From positions 7,902,041 through 7,966,040 of the forward strand of contig CM026562.1 in the NCBI GenBank assembly GCA_015143295.1: DNA of 64,000 nt, in the 5' to 3' direction. The stretch is from Tetracentron sinense. Taxonomy: Eukaryota; Streptophyta; Magnoliopsida; Trochodendrales; Trochodendraceae. Numbering within the stretch: position 1 is the first letter of the stretch; every line of letters starts with the position of its first letter. Both the position numbers and the translations under genes were made by a program. This document shows, piece after piece, positions 34,801-46,967 of the stretch. The notes under the pieces are model-generated. The model saw only the letters and a program-made list of their open reading frames with translations, was not told the origin of the DNA and did not search any database.

Positions 34801-35475
34801 CTGGGGAGAGAAGAATGAATAACATTTGGAAAATGATTCTCCCACTCCAGACTAACTATGAATCTGTCCAGCCGACTTGCTCTCCCACTAGAGGCCGAAT
34901 GAGACCACATATATTGGGCACCCCGAAGCGGATAATCAATAAGCTCATGTCTATAGATAAACTCTCGAAATCTCTTCATTTTTGCCGTTAGCACACTTCC
35001 CTCTTTATTCCTTACCGCTAATCGGATATAGTTGAAGTCTCCCCCCAAATACCAAGGTCCTCCCCATCGCACACTAACATGAAACATCCTCTAACTTCAA
35101 CCACAAATACTTGTCGTCTGATCCACCTGAAGGCCCATAAACCCCAGTGTACACCCAGGTAAAGTCTTCCCCAACCAACCTACACAGAATGGATAACGAA
35201 TAAGCCCCCTTTTTAGAATCCAAAACTTCAACCTTAGCTGCATCCCACATAAGAAGGATACCCCCTGAAGCTCCTAAGGATGGAACTTCAGACCAACCCG
35301 GGGTAACTATACCCCAAGACTCTGGGATATGGAATTCTTGAATATCTTCGAGCTTAGTCTCCTGAATACATACTATCGCCGGACTCTTAGTTCTCATATA
35401 CTGTTTAACTGCAATTCGTTTCTCAACTTGCCCCAATCCCCTCACATTCCAAGACATAATGGATAACTCAATCAT
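31880..35475 (-). pseudogene. L1 ORF2 (endonuclease, RT, zf-RVT)
   Basis: Minus strand, in pieces. APE endonuclease: MSWNVRGLGQVEKR at 35475, CIQETKLED, VYGPSGGSD, WYLGGDFNYIR, SDHVPIVLD. RT: KARTRWLKEGDRNTKFFH, VVLIPKEGAVDLLDFHPISL, GLWQGDPLSLFLFVLVSEVL and QFMDDKVIF (FADD-type box as FMDD). Then LASWKAHYLSKYGKLTLIHS and zf-RVT (SKVSFFLWNVALDRILT, CFLCLQSEELVDQLLLHC). The C-terminal tail reads IAWMLWRERNLKIF. Multiple frameshifts. Confidence 0.9.
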
Positions 35476-35658
35476 CGGACAACTTTCCTAACCCCACTTG
35501 GCCTGGGACTACTTGCCACCCCTTAAGATGCTAGTCTATCATAATTCACACCATTCTCTAGCCTCCTCTCCAAAGCAACAAAACTTTTCCTCCCTACCGA
35601 ATTCTGTGAAACTGATTTTTTCACCTATTGGACCCCGCTCATCTTGCACTTCTGAAAC

Positions 35659-36668
35659 CATGGTTTAAAATATCAATACGTATCGACTGATACGGGCCGA
35701 TACGTATCCTATTTGGAGCTACCCGATACATTGGTACGCTGGAAAAAAAAATTCATTGTATCGGGCCGATACAGGCCCGATACACTCGATACGGGAATTT
35801 TTTAGTTAATTTTTTTCTCCTTCCATTTACACTAGGATCCACAATACATACCCAATACACACAACTTATTTACATAATATATTATATAAGTAAATGATTT
35901 TAACTTGATTTTACTTTCATTTACTTTAGATATTAATATGTAAATAAGGTTATCCCCCGGGTTTTGATGCCCCAGCCCAACCCTATTTATCAAGAGCCAC
36001 TGGTTATGATACCCTAGCCCAACCTTACTTATCAAGAGCCACTGGTTATAATGCTCAGTCCCAGTTTTCGACTAACAGTTATGGACAGATCATGATTCAG
36101 CAGCAAGCATATGTACAAATGTATCTGGGCATGTACCGCACGATGATGACTTGGACACAGTGGTGTCATCATTTCTGGATCACTTATAATGTATCACTCT
36201 ACTCAATTCCTAATTCCACAATGATAGAGTATGAGCCGACACGAAACTTAATGTGGTATTGAGCTTCTATTATATATGTAATTTGATTTGTGAATACAAG
36301 GGTCTATGTATTTTCATATTTTGATTTATGAATGCAAATGAGCTTCTATCATTTGGTTAAGTAACTATGGTTTGTATTTTCATACATATTTATCAGCGTG
36401 CATGCCTTTTTTAACTTATAAATTTGTTAACTCTCATATGTATGATTGTAAATGTAGTTGGAGGCCTTCATTTAGTTTGTTTTTAGCTTATATTTGCATT
36501 AAAAGAGGTTTTATGCAAGGTATCCAAGTTTTTCCTTGCGTATCCAAGCTTTTTTTAGCGTATCTTGAATTTTTCCACTGTATCCAACTGATGTAGTACC
36601 AATACGCCGATACGTATCCTATTTTGGACTTATCGATACGGCGACCGATACCGATATTTTGAACCATG
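35659..36668. mobile_element. hAT-like element in the L1, 8-bp TSD
   Basis: 1010 bp with inverted repeats CATGGTTTAAAATATC (left) and CATGGTTCAAAATATC (right, reverse complement). A perfect 8-bp target duplication TCTGAAAC lies at 35651-35658 and 36669-36676. Subterminal GATACGTATC and related strings are abundant at both ends. No transposase. Confidence 0.88.
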
Positions 36669-36679
36669 TCTGAAACAAA

Positions 36680-37738
36680 ACCTTCGCCTCCACTTCATGT
36701 CCTACAATGGAAATACCCATGTACTTGCTTATCCCCTCCATATGACTGACCACCCATTCAGAGGCCTCCTCCTAGCCTATCTGAGTTTCCTTGACAGATC
36801 CCCCACTTCTAAACCCCCTGGATGAATCAGACCTCTGATTTGACGCCCTTGACTCTGGTTTCCTTACTATTATTGAACCTGAAACCTCATTGGGGAAAGA
36901 GGAGTCTACCATAATAGGAGAACCCAATGCACTCTCACTATCCATCATCTCCCTGAGTTGAGACTGACTAAGGTGAATAGAGGGAGAGGAGGGTTTAAGC
37001 TTACCTGACCCTAGAATAGAAGGAGCTTCTGAATCATTGAACCCAAAACGACCCAATCTTGGGGAAGATAAACCGAAATCTGCATGAACTACTCCTTTTA
37101 TCTCAGCCGATGGATTTTGGTCGCTATGTGGGATAGCCAATCCCTCTACCCCCTTTTCTGCACACCCACACGGCATCTGAAGTCCCAATTTCTTCGGCCT
37201 CTAATGAAACAGCCTCCTCTTCACCCATATCTGCGGCTGCGGCACACTCCACTGCACCCTCCCCTGAATCTGCGAGACCTCCTGAGATTAAATCTCCACT
37301 GTTCAACACCCCAATAGCTATGGGATTATCTCCTGGAGGAGCCCCTAAGACTTGCACCCCACTTACCACCTCCTGCGCTTCCATCTCCTGGTCGTCAAGT
37401 TGCCCTAACCTATCCTCTGCGGCTAAGCTCCTATCCTTTTGATTATCTGGAGTTTCCCCTGAGATGCCTCCCCCTTCCTCTTCGAGAGATCGAGCTCTAG
37501 AGCTGCCAGATTCCTCCCTCTCCAAATTATGATCTTCCTCTAATACGAGCCCTACGCCAAAATACTGATCTGGAAAAGGGGATCCTTTCCTCTTCTTGGA
37601 TCCAGCCCAGCGAATAATACTCTCAAACCCGGCAAATAATACTCTCAAACCCAAATGGATCATCTGGGTCCAAGCCCGAAGGTACATGAACCATGGGCCC
37701 CTCCCGATTAAGAGCAACTCAAAAGGACTTAGGCCCAT
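36680..37738 (-). pseudogene. L1 ORF1-like region
   Basis: Two overlapping open stretches on the minus strand (37124-37738 and 36772-37188), acidic and Ser/Gly-rich, in the ORF1 position ahead of the endonuclease. The first includes IIRWAGSKKRKGSPFPDQYF; no clear RNA-binding motif is seen. Assigned by position and context only. Confidence 0.6.
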
Positions 37739-38082
37739 CTAACGTCAAATTGGGACTATGGGCTTCCCTACAACCCTCCACACCTAATGGGCTCGAAGTA
37801 TATGAAACATGGGCCTCTATCTGATGATCCACCGCTAGACTGCTCACCAACGTCAACGGACGGTCAGGATTCGAGTTGCTAGCCTGATTAAAGCCTCTTC
37901 TCGGTTTGAAGTACCTGAAACATGGACCTGAAATTCATCGTCATTCATTAAATTCAAAATAAACGATTAAAACTCTTAAATAGATACAATACTTAGTTAT
38001 AAACTACATACAACCAATAAAATACCCATTTACAACCCCCACTAAACCCATGAAATAAGCAAAGGGAATAATTTGATCTCAT

Positions 38083-39601
38083 TTTTTTAATCAATAATCA
38101 AGCATTTCATATATAGAAAAAGGAGGATACAACAAAAGCCAAAATACAAAGTTCACTGAGAAGTAAACTTCAACTAGATGCTGAAATAGCTAAGAAAGAG
38201 AAGAACTTAACTGAGATAGAGAAGCAAAGCAAAAAGATAACATCAAAGTATGGTAACAATCTCGATCTCAATCTCAAACCAGATATTCCTCCAAGTTAAC
38301 TGCCTCTTGATGGGTCAAGCACTAGAGAAGGATTATGCTTCTGATGCTAGAGCATAGACGAATATGAGGAGAGTGAGATTCTTCAAATACCCTCATATTT
38401 CTCTCTTTCCAAATCGTCCAAACGATAGCTCCTGGTCACACGGCCCAGATCTCTCCTCGAGTACCTTTCAAAAACACCCTAGGCGAGCAAGATAAAAAGT
38501 TCCGCAAGGATAAAGGGAAGACCCAAACCACCCCAAGACGAGACAAAAAATAACCCCAAATACCACACGCAACAAGGCAATGTAAACACAGATGGTCCAC
38601 GGATTCTTCCACATAGAGGCATAAAAAGCAACAATTAGCCATACTTCACTTTTTTTTTTTTTTTTCAAAGTATCACATGTGGGAACCTTGTTTAGAACCG
38701 CAGTCCAAAGGAAAAAAGATACCTTTGAACATATACAGGGATTCCAAATAGTCGTAGGAGGAAACAATGTCTAGGGAGATGAGACTAGTGTCGGTAATAG
38801 AGTTTTAACTGAAAATCGACCATTGAGACCTCTAGACCAAATTCTAATATCTCAAGCGTGGGAGCGAATGAAGGAGGAACTCAGCTGCAAAAGTAAATGG
38901 ATCAAATCCTCAAGTTCCTAATCGATCAAATTTCGCATAACACAGTGAAACCAGAGCCTCTTTATCAGATGCTAGTTGAAAAATATTGCCGAAGCTATCC
39001 TTGAGTTTGATCGGACCATACCATATGTCATTCCAAAATCTGACCTCCTACCTATTCCCAACTTTGAACCTTATGAAAGGTGTCAAGAGGTTAGCGACCG
39101 ACATAATTCCTTTCCAAAGGCCCAACCCATGAGAACCCCTAAGGCCCTAACCTCCATTGGGTATCAACAAGATGATGCACCATACTTAGCAACTATTATC
39201 CTTCTCCAAGCTTTCCCTCTCCTCCTCAAACCTCTACACCCATATTCCTAGTAGTCTTGTTGACTACAGATAAAGGTTTCAGATTCAGGCCTCCCTCCTT
39301 TAGAGGCCGGCAAACTTGATTCTAAGAGACAAGATGGTACTTAGATTTTTCTCCTTTACCATCACACAGGAAGTTCCTTTGCATCCTCTCCAGGTATCCA
39401 CAATCGATCTTGGAATGGAAAAGGATGACATAGTATGTTGAAAGACTGCACAGAGTGCTTTTGATGAGTGTCAATTATCGTCCCTTAGAAAGGAATTTCG
39501 ATTTCCAACAAGCTAACCACCGAGCACATCTTTATATGACTGGTGACCAAGAAGCCTCAGACTTAAAGCTTGAGCTGAAAGGCAAACCTAAATAAACTGA
39601 T
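38083..39601 (-). mobile_element. Second L1 LINE, 5'-truncated
   Basis: Minus strand. A T-run tail at 38083 is followed by zf-RVT (TIWNPCICSKVSFFLWTAVL, then CFLCLYVEESVDHLCLHC) and, to about 39560, the RT C-terminal region with several breaks. Same family as 31739-37929. It splits the dispersed repeat that resumes near 39602; a target duplication was not identified. Confidence 0.78.
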
Positions 39602-39790
39602 GGTAACTTTCTGCACCTTTTAGGCTCATTCGAGAGAGTCCAACGCTTCCAATTCTCTCTTATGAAAGAAACTCATAATTCATTCAGTGATTCCAAAGTT
39701 AAATGATTACAATTCTTTTATAGATATAGTAATCAATTACAACTACCCACTACTAGTAAACTACCCATTACTTTATACCTACTCATTTAC
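39602..39790. repeat. Dispersed repeat, third copy
   Basis: Matches 31296-31440: CTCATTCGAGAGAGTCCAAC, CAATTCTCTCTTATGAAAG and CTACCCACTACTAGTAAACT. It is the continuation of 38046-38082 beyond the L1 insertion. Confidence 0.7.
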
Positions 39791-41160
39791 TACAAGAATA
39801 AAGGAAATGTCAAGAGTTGTACCAATAGTCGTGGAATCAAACTTATTGTCATACTATGGAGTTATGAGAGTGATAGAACAAAGACTAAGGCATGCAACTA
39901 GGGTTTTCGAAAACCAATTTAGATTCATGTCGAGTGGAGATTACCATTGAGGCTATATTCTAACATAGACAATTGTTGGAGAAGGTTAGGGCGAAGAACA
40001 AAAATGTCCACATGGTATCTATCCTTGTAGTAAAAAAGTCACCTAGGTAACACTTAGGCCACCGCCTCGCCTAGCAAGGGCCCTTATCGCCTAAATTATG
40101 ATCTAGATAGACACTCACTAAATCTTATATAATGTAAATAGAAAAAGTAAATTTTAGTCTTAGGCATTGCCTTGCCATGGGAACCCTTATCGTGTGGGCA
40201 TTGCCTGGATGCTTTGACCACACTGGTAAGTGGTATCTATTGACCTTGAGAAAGTATATGATAGTTCAAGAGAATAATTCTTGTGGGTGTTGGGAAACAA
40301 AAGAGCTGTGACAAAATATATTGATATCCTTAAGGACATGTATGAAGAAGCAGTATTTATCATGAGAACAATTGGTGATGAGACCAATGAATTCTTTGTG
40401 ATAATAAGATTACATCAAGGGTCAATTACGAGTTTTAATTTTTTTACATTGGTGATAGATGAATCCAAAGGGCTCATATTCTATGAGAGGTATCTTGGTG
40501 TAGGTTATTTTAAGGGTTTCAAAAATAAGTCAGACTAAGACTGAATATATGAAATACACCATTAGTAAGAACACAATTTGGGTAGGGGTGGTAGTTAACA
40601 TAGATTATCAGGAGATGCCTCAATGTGACTATTTTCGGTATCTCAACTTAGTTATTCACAAGGATGGAGAGATTGAGGAGGATATTGCCCATATGATTAG
40701 AACTGGGAGGCTAAAGTGAAGATGTGCTTTTGTGTGCTATGTGGCTGACGCATTCCGATCAATCTAAATGATTTTTTTTATAAAACAACGATGAGATCAT
40801 CTATGCTTTGTGGAGGGCTACTAAGAAGCAACATATTAATGTAATTGAGATAAGAATGCTGAGATGAATGAGTGGCTCTAATAGGTGATATAATAAGGGA
40901 AAATCTATTGAGATGATTTGGACACTTTCAACGAAGACCACTAATGGCTCTTGTGACAAGGAGTGAATTGATGCAATTTGATGCTCTAAAGGGCGAGAGA
41001 AAGGCAAAAAATGATGTTGATGGACTATGGAGATAGTTTGAAAATCTTCAATGAAACATGACTTACGAGAAGACATGCCTTTTAATCAAACGAGACAATA
41101 GAAAAATGTTTCAGCATGTTGACCCCAATTATTTGGGATAAGTCATTGATGATGAATATT
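39791..41160 (+). pseudogene. RTE-type LINE reverse transcriptase fragment
   Basis: Plus strand. MRVIEQRLRHATRVFENQF then FIDLEKAYD-like MVSIDLEKVYDSSRE, WVLGNKRAVTKYIDILKDMY and LHQGSITSFNFFTLVIDE, then YLNLVIHKDGEIEEDI and IRENLLR-FGHFQRRPL. The 3' tail has degenerate TTG-like repeats after CCCCAATTATTTGGGATAA. The active-site box is lost and there are many stops. Interrupted by an insert at 40023-40230. Confidence 0.82.
40023..40230. mobile_element. Short element in the RTE LINE with 10-bp direct repeat
   Basis: 208 bp flanked by TGGTATCTAT (40013-40022 and 40231-40240). Removing it joins VHMVSI to DLEKVYD in the RT. It is rich in CCTAGG / GCCTAGC-type strings, like the element at 51676. 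The duplication length suits a MULE or hAT-like insertion. Confidence 0.7.
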
Positions 41161-41469
41161 GTAGTTAATGTAGCCTTGAGAGGACTTGTGTTAATGTTGC
41201 CAGACCGCCCTTAATTTTGTGAAATAGGTGTTCAAGTGTCTTTATTTGTATTCTTGGAGTTTGATGTAAAATTTAATGCTACTTCGTGAGTTAGATCTAA
41301 AATTTAGTATGAAATGATTTGTGTTGCTCTACATTCACCTGAGTGCGAAACTCACACAGACGTGTTTCATACCCACGTTGTATCATGCAGGGTTTAACAT
41401 AGTGAAAAGAATGGAGTAACCCAGTTAGAGTTTCATATTAGGTTAGGGGTCCACCATTTGATACTCTTG
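41161..41469. other. Unassigned sequence between the RTE LINE and gypsy
   Basis: No domain or repeat recognised. Confidence 0.4.
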
Positions 41470-42555
41470 TTTAGGGTTTTCAATTGTAGGAAACCTGTAT
41501 TAGGGTTTCAAGAAGGCTGTTTTTGGCTTTTGGGACTGTAATAGGGCTTCAAGAAGGTTGTTTTAGGGTGTTGAAATTATGGGAGTGTTGTATCTGTAAT
41601 TAGGATGGATTAAGAATGCTCTTACAGCACTATTAATGGCTGCAGGAATCTGCCATAGCAATAGGAATAAATCCAAGGGCCGTGACAGCAATAGGGAGGG
41701 GGGAAAAGCTTGTAACAGTTAGGTTAGGGACTGTAGGATGTTGGACAGCAAGGGTAGAGGTACAGAAGCTTGTATCAGCAAGGAAAACTCCTGCAGAGAC
41801 TGTAGCAGTTCTGGGACAGCAGGGATACGGGTTGCGGCAGTGCCTGGGGAACAGGGTAGGGGCTGTGGCAGTGTTTGGGAATGGCTAGAAGAGCTGTTGG
41901 CTGAAGGGAGGGGCCAGGGTTGGGTGGTTTCAATGACAGAGGAGATCTAGGGTTTGGGATGTTAGAGTTTCACCAAGAAAACAGAAAATAAAAATAAAGG
42001 ATGGAGAAGAAGAGAGAAAATCTGAAGAACATACCTTAGATTTTTAGGGAATCACTCGCTAGAGGTTTAGGGAATCACTCCCATGGCGTCACACCAATTT
42101 CCAATCACTGGAGAGTACCCAAAAGTAGGCTTTTCTTTGTTTCTCATTCATTAACTCTTAGTTTACAGCAAAAAAGGGCTTTAAATAGGTGAAGCCCTAA
42201 TTGTAAAAAGACCAAAACATAATAAAAAGACTCTAATAGACTAAACTAATGAAATAACTAATAAAATAACCCTACTAAGCACTAATCCAGCCCATTGGGC
42301 TTTTCCTAACTAAGAAGAACGGCCAAATCCGTCCATATGCAAATAGAACCTGCTAAATCCGCCCATCTGCAAATAGAACCTGCTAAATCAGCCAATATTC
42401 ACATCTTTCCAATGTGGGGCCTTCCTAATGCTCTATGTATGAATATGAGCTCTTCAATGCCCCAAGTCATCTATCTGAAGTGACATGAGAGTCTTCTTCT
42501 TCTTCTTCCACCTATGATAAACCTGAAATTCCTTGTGATGCGTGATGTCCGCATC
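41470..42555 (-). repeat. 3' LTR, truncated
   Basis: Aligns with 45897-46967, beginning TTTAGGGTTTTCAATTGTAGG and ending GCGTGATGTCCGCATC. The inner about 350 bp present in the 5' LTR are absent at its left end. Confidence 0.85.
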
Positions 42556-42676
42556 CTCTCCCCATCTGAAAAGGATTCATCCCCGATTAATCATGCCAAT
42601 GCTCCAAAATGCCAGGATCAATCCACTGTACCTCGTCTCTAGTAATGCATGTGCAATCTGCTTTTGGTCGACATTT

Positions 42677-45523
42677 TCATTTGACAAGATACTTTTGGTA
42701 CCTTCCATGTTTGGTGGAAACCACGTGCTCATCTAAGATATGATCAATTTCTTCCTTTCTGTGAGACACTGGTGTTGGAGGAGGTGGTAGTGGTGGTAGG
42801 GATTGGTCAAGTATAGTATCATAGTTAGAGAATGGGTTCGGGGGTGGGCCTGCTGGACCTCGAAAAGGTACAAGATCCTCTACATTGAAAATTGGACTAA
42901 TATCCATATCTGGTGGAAGATCTAGAATATACGCATTGGAACCAACATGCTTCAATACCCTGAATGAACCAGCACTGCGGGCTTGCAAATTTTTTGCAAC
43001 CCCTTGTGGGAATCACTCAGGCTTAACGCAAATCATCATACATTTACTCACCTGGTATTCCTTGTAATTATGATATGAATCAACAACAAGTTTATATTTC
43101 TTATTATTCATGGTAATTCATTTCATAATCTCAGCATGCAATTCATGAATATGATGTGCAAATGTGTCTGCAAACTCAAATGGCCTATGTGTAGCTGACA
43201 TGGGGATGAGATTTATGGGTGTCCTAGGTTTATAACCATGCACTACCTCAAATGGACTTATGCCTAAGGTCCTATTGATCGAATTATTATATGCAAACTC
43301 AGCTATAGGCAACACTAGATCCCACACCCTAATGTGATCACCAACTAGGCATCGCAACAAGTTTCCCAAACTTCTATTAACAACTTCAGTTTGACCATCT
43401 GTCTGTGGATGGTAGGCAGATGAAAATTGAAGTTTAGTACCCATCATGTGCCAAAGTGTCTTTCAAAAATAACTCATGAGCTTTACATGATTGCAAGACA
43501 CTATGTGATTCGGTGTAGGCAACATAGTAATTGTGTGTTGAATGTCACGCAAGGGTGGGAGCCTATCTGGTAACTCTTTAGGAAATATATCCAGATACTC
43601 TCTCAATATAGGTTCCACCTCTTGTGGATACTCGTCAGTAGGCTTAGAGGATGTTTCTCTAGCAACAAGTGCGGAAATTATAGCCTCTTCTCTAGCCTCT
43701 TTCTCAAACTCTTTAGAACTGATGATGTGAAGGGCTTTTTTTTTGGGCCCCTTACTGTTCTCGCTTTTACTCTTGTCTCCCTTCTCATCTGTGGGGATTT
43801 TGGGTAGGAGGGGATTCAACTTGATCCTCTTGCCATCATGCGTGAAGGAACACATATTCGATTTGCCGAATAGTGTCACATCCACATCGTAGACAATGGT
43901 CTACCCAAAATTATGTGCCCTACATCCATAGGCACAATATCACACCACAGGGTGTCCTTAAAAGAAGAAAATTGAATCGGGACTTGACAACTTTGGGAAA
44001 CTGGAATCGATGACTTGTCAACCCATGCCACTCAGTATGGCACGGGTGGACAACTTGTGATTGACCTAAGCGAGAAATAGTGTTGGATGAGATTGCATTC
44101 TTACAACTCCCGCTATCGACGATAACTTTGCAATTCTTATCACTACATTTGGCATAGGTATAAAAGATGGAATTCCTACGCAGTCATCATTCCCTTTTTG
44201 TTGAGCTAGGGCACACCTCACTACTATCATTTGAGTGGTGTTACTCTCTCTAGGATGGTACGGGATTGTCCTTACACTAGGGAGACACTTTTCAATGCTC
44301 TCATAATCCTCATTACTAGCTCCGATGTCAGGCTCATGGACTTTTTCATCCCATTCTCCCTGCTCTTCATCGTCTGTCCATTCGAGAAATAGGTTTTTGG
44401 TAGTCTTTCGTGAGACACTGATATTCATAGTGCCCGGAGCTATGACATCTAAAGCACTTAGCCTGACTATTCCCCTTGAAGTTCTCACCAACTGCTCTTC
44501 TTTTAACGAATCTAGAATTAAAAGGAGTATTCGGCTGACCCCTAGGCGGTTGATTCCTGAAAGTGGGTCTTACCTCCAAAGAAGTAGATCGTTGTTCGGA
44601 TAAACGCCTAATGACTTGCGGTTTCAAATACCGCTCTTAACTCTTGCACCATCTGGTTAGCGTGCTCAAGGGTGTCGACAATGTGGTGAATCAACTCCTT
44701 TTGGAGTTCCCTTGCTAAATCTAGAAAGGGTCACAAAGGTGTTCTCTCTTACATTGCACCTCATCATGTACTCATCGAATTTTGCATTGTAATCAGTGAC
44801 TGACATGTTCCCTTGACGAAGGGATTTTCATTGGTCCATTAGCCTGCCTTTGATGATAAGAGAAGGGGAGATATTTTTCTTTAAGCTTCTCTTTCATCTC
44901 ATCCCACTAAATAATGGGATACTGACCCGATCTCTTAATCTGGCACTCCACAATGGTCCAATATAGTTTAGCCTGGCCCACTAATTTCATTTTAGCAAAC
45001 CTGACTCGTCGACCCTCAGGCATGTCATACCACTCAAACAGTGGTCCATATCTGCTAACCAGTCAAGAATGGTCTTTGGGTCAAGTCGGGCATCAAATCT
45101 TGGGGCCTCAACTCTCACTGTATTCAACACTGGGTCATCGAGATCATATGGATCTTGGTAGAATTCATGATGTTGCGGACCAATTCTCCCTCTACCGCGC
45201 ATCGCGCCAACACCTCGATCACCTATACCTCTATCATCTACCCTAGCATCATCATGAAGGAAGGTTTCGACTGCTCCTACACGGGTGATGGTATTATTGA
45301 GGGTGGTACTATACTCCTACATCTTGGTTTTTATGTTAGCTAGACGCTCATTGAGGGACTCTAGAAGTTTGTTCAACCGAGGAGACTCCATGTCGGGTTG
45401 GTAATCACAACCACTATGCATGGGCATACACAGGGTAACTCTAGGGTGTACTAACAATGAATGCAATGCAAACAATGATGATGGACTCCTAAATCTGAAT
45501 GCAAGACTTCTCTTTATGCTCAA
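42677..45523 (-). pseudogene. Gypsy gag, pol linker and integrase remnants
   Basis: Minus strand. Gag: DPVLNTVRVEAPRFDARLDP then TILDWLADMDHCL (45060-45160) and a zinc knuckle CFRCHSSGHYEYQC (about 44430-44475). The protease-RT linker at 43885-43500 includes EYLDIFPKELPDRLPPLRDI. Then directly the integrase end: KLQFSSAYHPQTDGQTEVVN, AEFAYNNSINRTLGISPFEV and the GPY-like GSFRVLKHVGSNAYILDLPP. The about 2-kb RT-RNase H interval is gone; several stops. Confidence 0.87.
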
Positions 45524-45530
45524 GCCTTAA

Positions 45531-45544
45531 GCTCTGATACCCAA
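45531..45544 (-). other. Primer binding site, tRNA-Met type (variant)
   Basis: TTGGGTATCAGAGC on the minus strand at the inner edge of the LTR at 45547. Confidence 0.75.
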
Positions 45545-45546
45545 GT

Positions 45547-46967
45547 TGATGTAGGACTATGCAATGACCTAAAATCTAATGAGCTGAGATTAAGATTGAA
45601 TTAACAATAATAATGAAAATCATAAATCAGCAATCTTATTACAAATAATTATCCATAAAATTCACGAAAGCAATTTTAGGAAGATTCGAGGTCAAGTCAC
45701 AAACCTACAATAATGACCCTCAATTATATCTTCGAGGGTTAATGAAATTCTATAATTCCACAAGCTTAGGGGATTAGCTCTCAATTCAATGCAGAATTTA
45801 TATCCTTTTCTAGGGTTTCAAAGATGGAAGATTAGGGTTTTGAGAGTTTAATGTTTAGGGTTTTGGGAAATTCTGTTTTAGGGTTTTTGAAAATTCGGTT
45901 TAGGGTTTTCAATTGTAGGAAACCTGTAATAGGGTTTCAAGAAGGCTGTTTTTGGGTTTTGGGACTGTAATAGGGCTCCAAGAAGGTTGGTTTAGGGTTT
46001 TGAAATTATGGGAGTGTTGTATCTGTTATTAGGGTGGATTAAGAATGCTCTTACAACACTATTAATGGCTGCAGGAATCTGCCATAGCAATAGGAATAAA
46101 GGGCTGTGACAGCAATAGGGAGGGGCGAAAAGGTTGTAACAGTAAGGTTAGGGACTGTAGGATGTTGGACAGCAAGGGTAGAGGCACAGAAGCTTGTATC
46201 AACAAGGAAAACCCCTGCAGAGACTGTAGCCGTTCTAGGACAGTAGGGATAGGGGCTGCGGCAGTGCCTTGGGAACAGGGTAGGGGCTGTGGCAGTGTTT
46301 GGGAATGGCTAGAAGAGCTGTTGGCTGAAGGAAGGGGCCAGGGTTGGGTGGTTTCAATGATGGAGGAGATCTAGGGTTTGGGTTGTTAGGGTTTCACCAA
46401 GAAAACAGAAAATAAAAAGAAAGGATGGAGAAGAAGAGAGAAAATTTGAAGAATATACCTTAGAGTTTTAGGGAATCACTACCTAGAGCTTTAGGGAATC
46501 ACTCCCATGGCATCACACCAATTTTCAATCACTGGAGAATAACCAAAAGTAGGCTTTTCTTTGTTTCTCATTCATTAACTCTCAGTTTACAGCAAAAAAG
46601 GGGCTTTAAATAAGTGAAGCCCTAATTTTAAAAACACCAAAACATAATAAAAAGATCTAATAGCCCAAACTAATCCCATTGGGCTTTTCCTAACTAAATA
46701 GAACCTGCTAAATCAGTCCATATGCAAATAGAACCTGCTAAATCTTCCCAAATGCAAATAGAACCTGCGAAATCAGCCCATATGCATATAGAACTTGCTA
46801 AATCAACCATATGCACATCTTCCCAATGTGGGGCCTTCCTAATGCTCTATGTATGCATATGAGGTCTTCAATGCCCAAGTCATCTATCCAAAGTGACATG
46901 GGGATCTTCTTCTTCTTCCACCTGTGATAAACCTGAAATTCCTTTATGATGCGTGATGTCCACATCA
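45547..46967 (-). repeat. 5' LTR of minus-strand gypsy
   Basis: 1421 bp, TGATGTGGACATCACGC...CCTACATCA on the minus strand. Its homologue is 41470-42555. Confidence 0.83.

Larger units (their letters stand above)
31739..37929 (-). mobile_element. L1-type LINE, near full length, with TSD
   Basis: Minus strand. The 3' tail is the T run at 31739-31745. An 11-bp target duplication GAAATTCATCG flanks it at 31728-31738 and 37930-37940. It holds an ORF1-like region, APE endonuclease, RT and zf-RVT domains. Removing the hAT-like insert (35659-36668) leaves about 5.2 kb, a normal plant L1 size. Both ORFs are broken. Confidence 0.9.
41470..46967 (-). mobile_element. Minus-strand gypsy (chromovirus-like), internally deleted
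   Basis: Order on the minus strand: 5' LTR (45547-46967), primer site (45531-45544), gag, protease-RT linker, integrase, then a truncated 3' LTR (41470-42555). RT and RNase H are missing. The 5' LTR ends only 436 bp before ACA exon 2. Confidence 0.85.

Noticed and set aside
36372..36596. Open frame of 74 codons inside the hAT-like element
   Set aside because: No transposase motif; AT-rich chance frame within a non-autonomous element.
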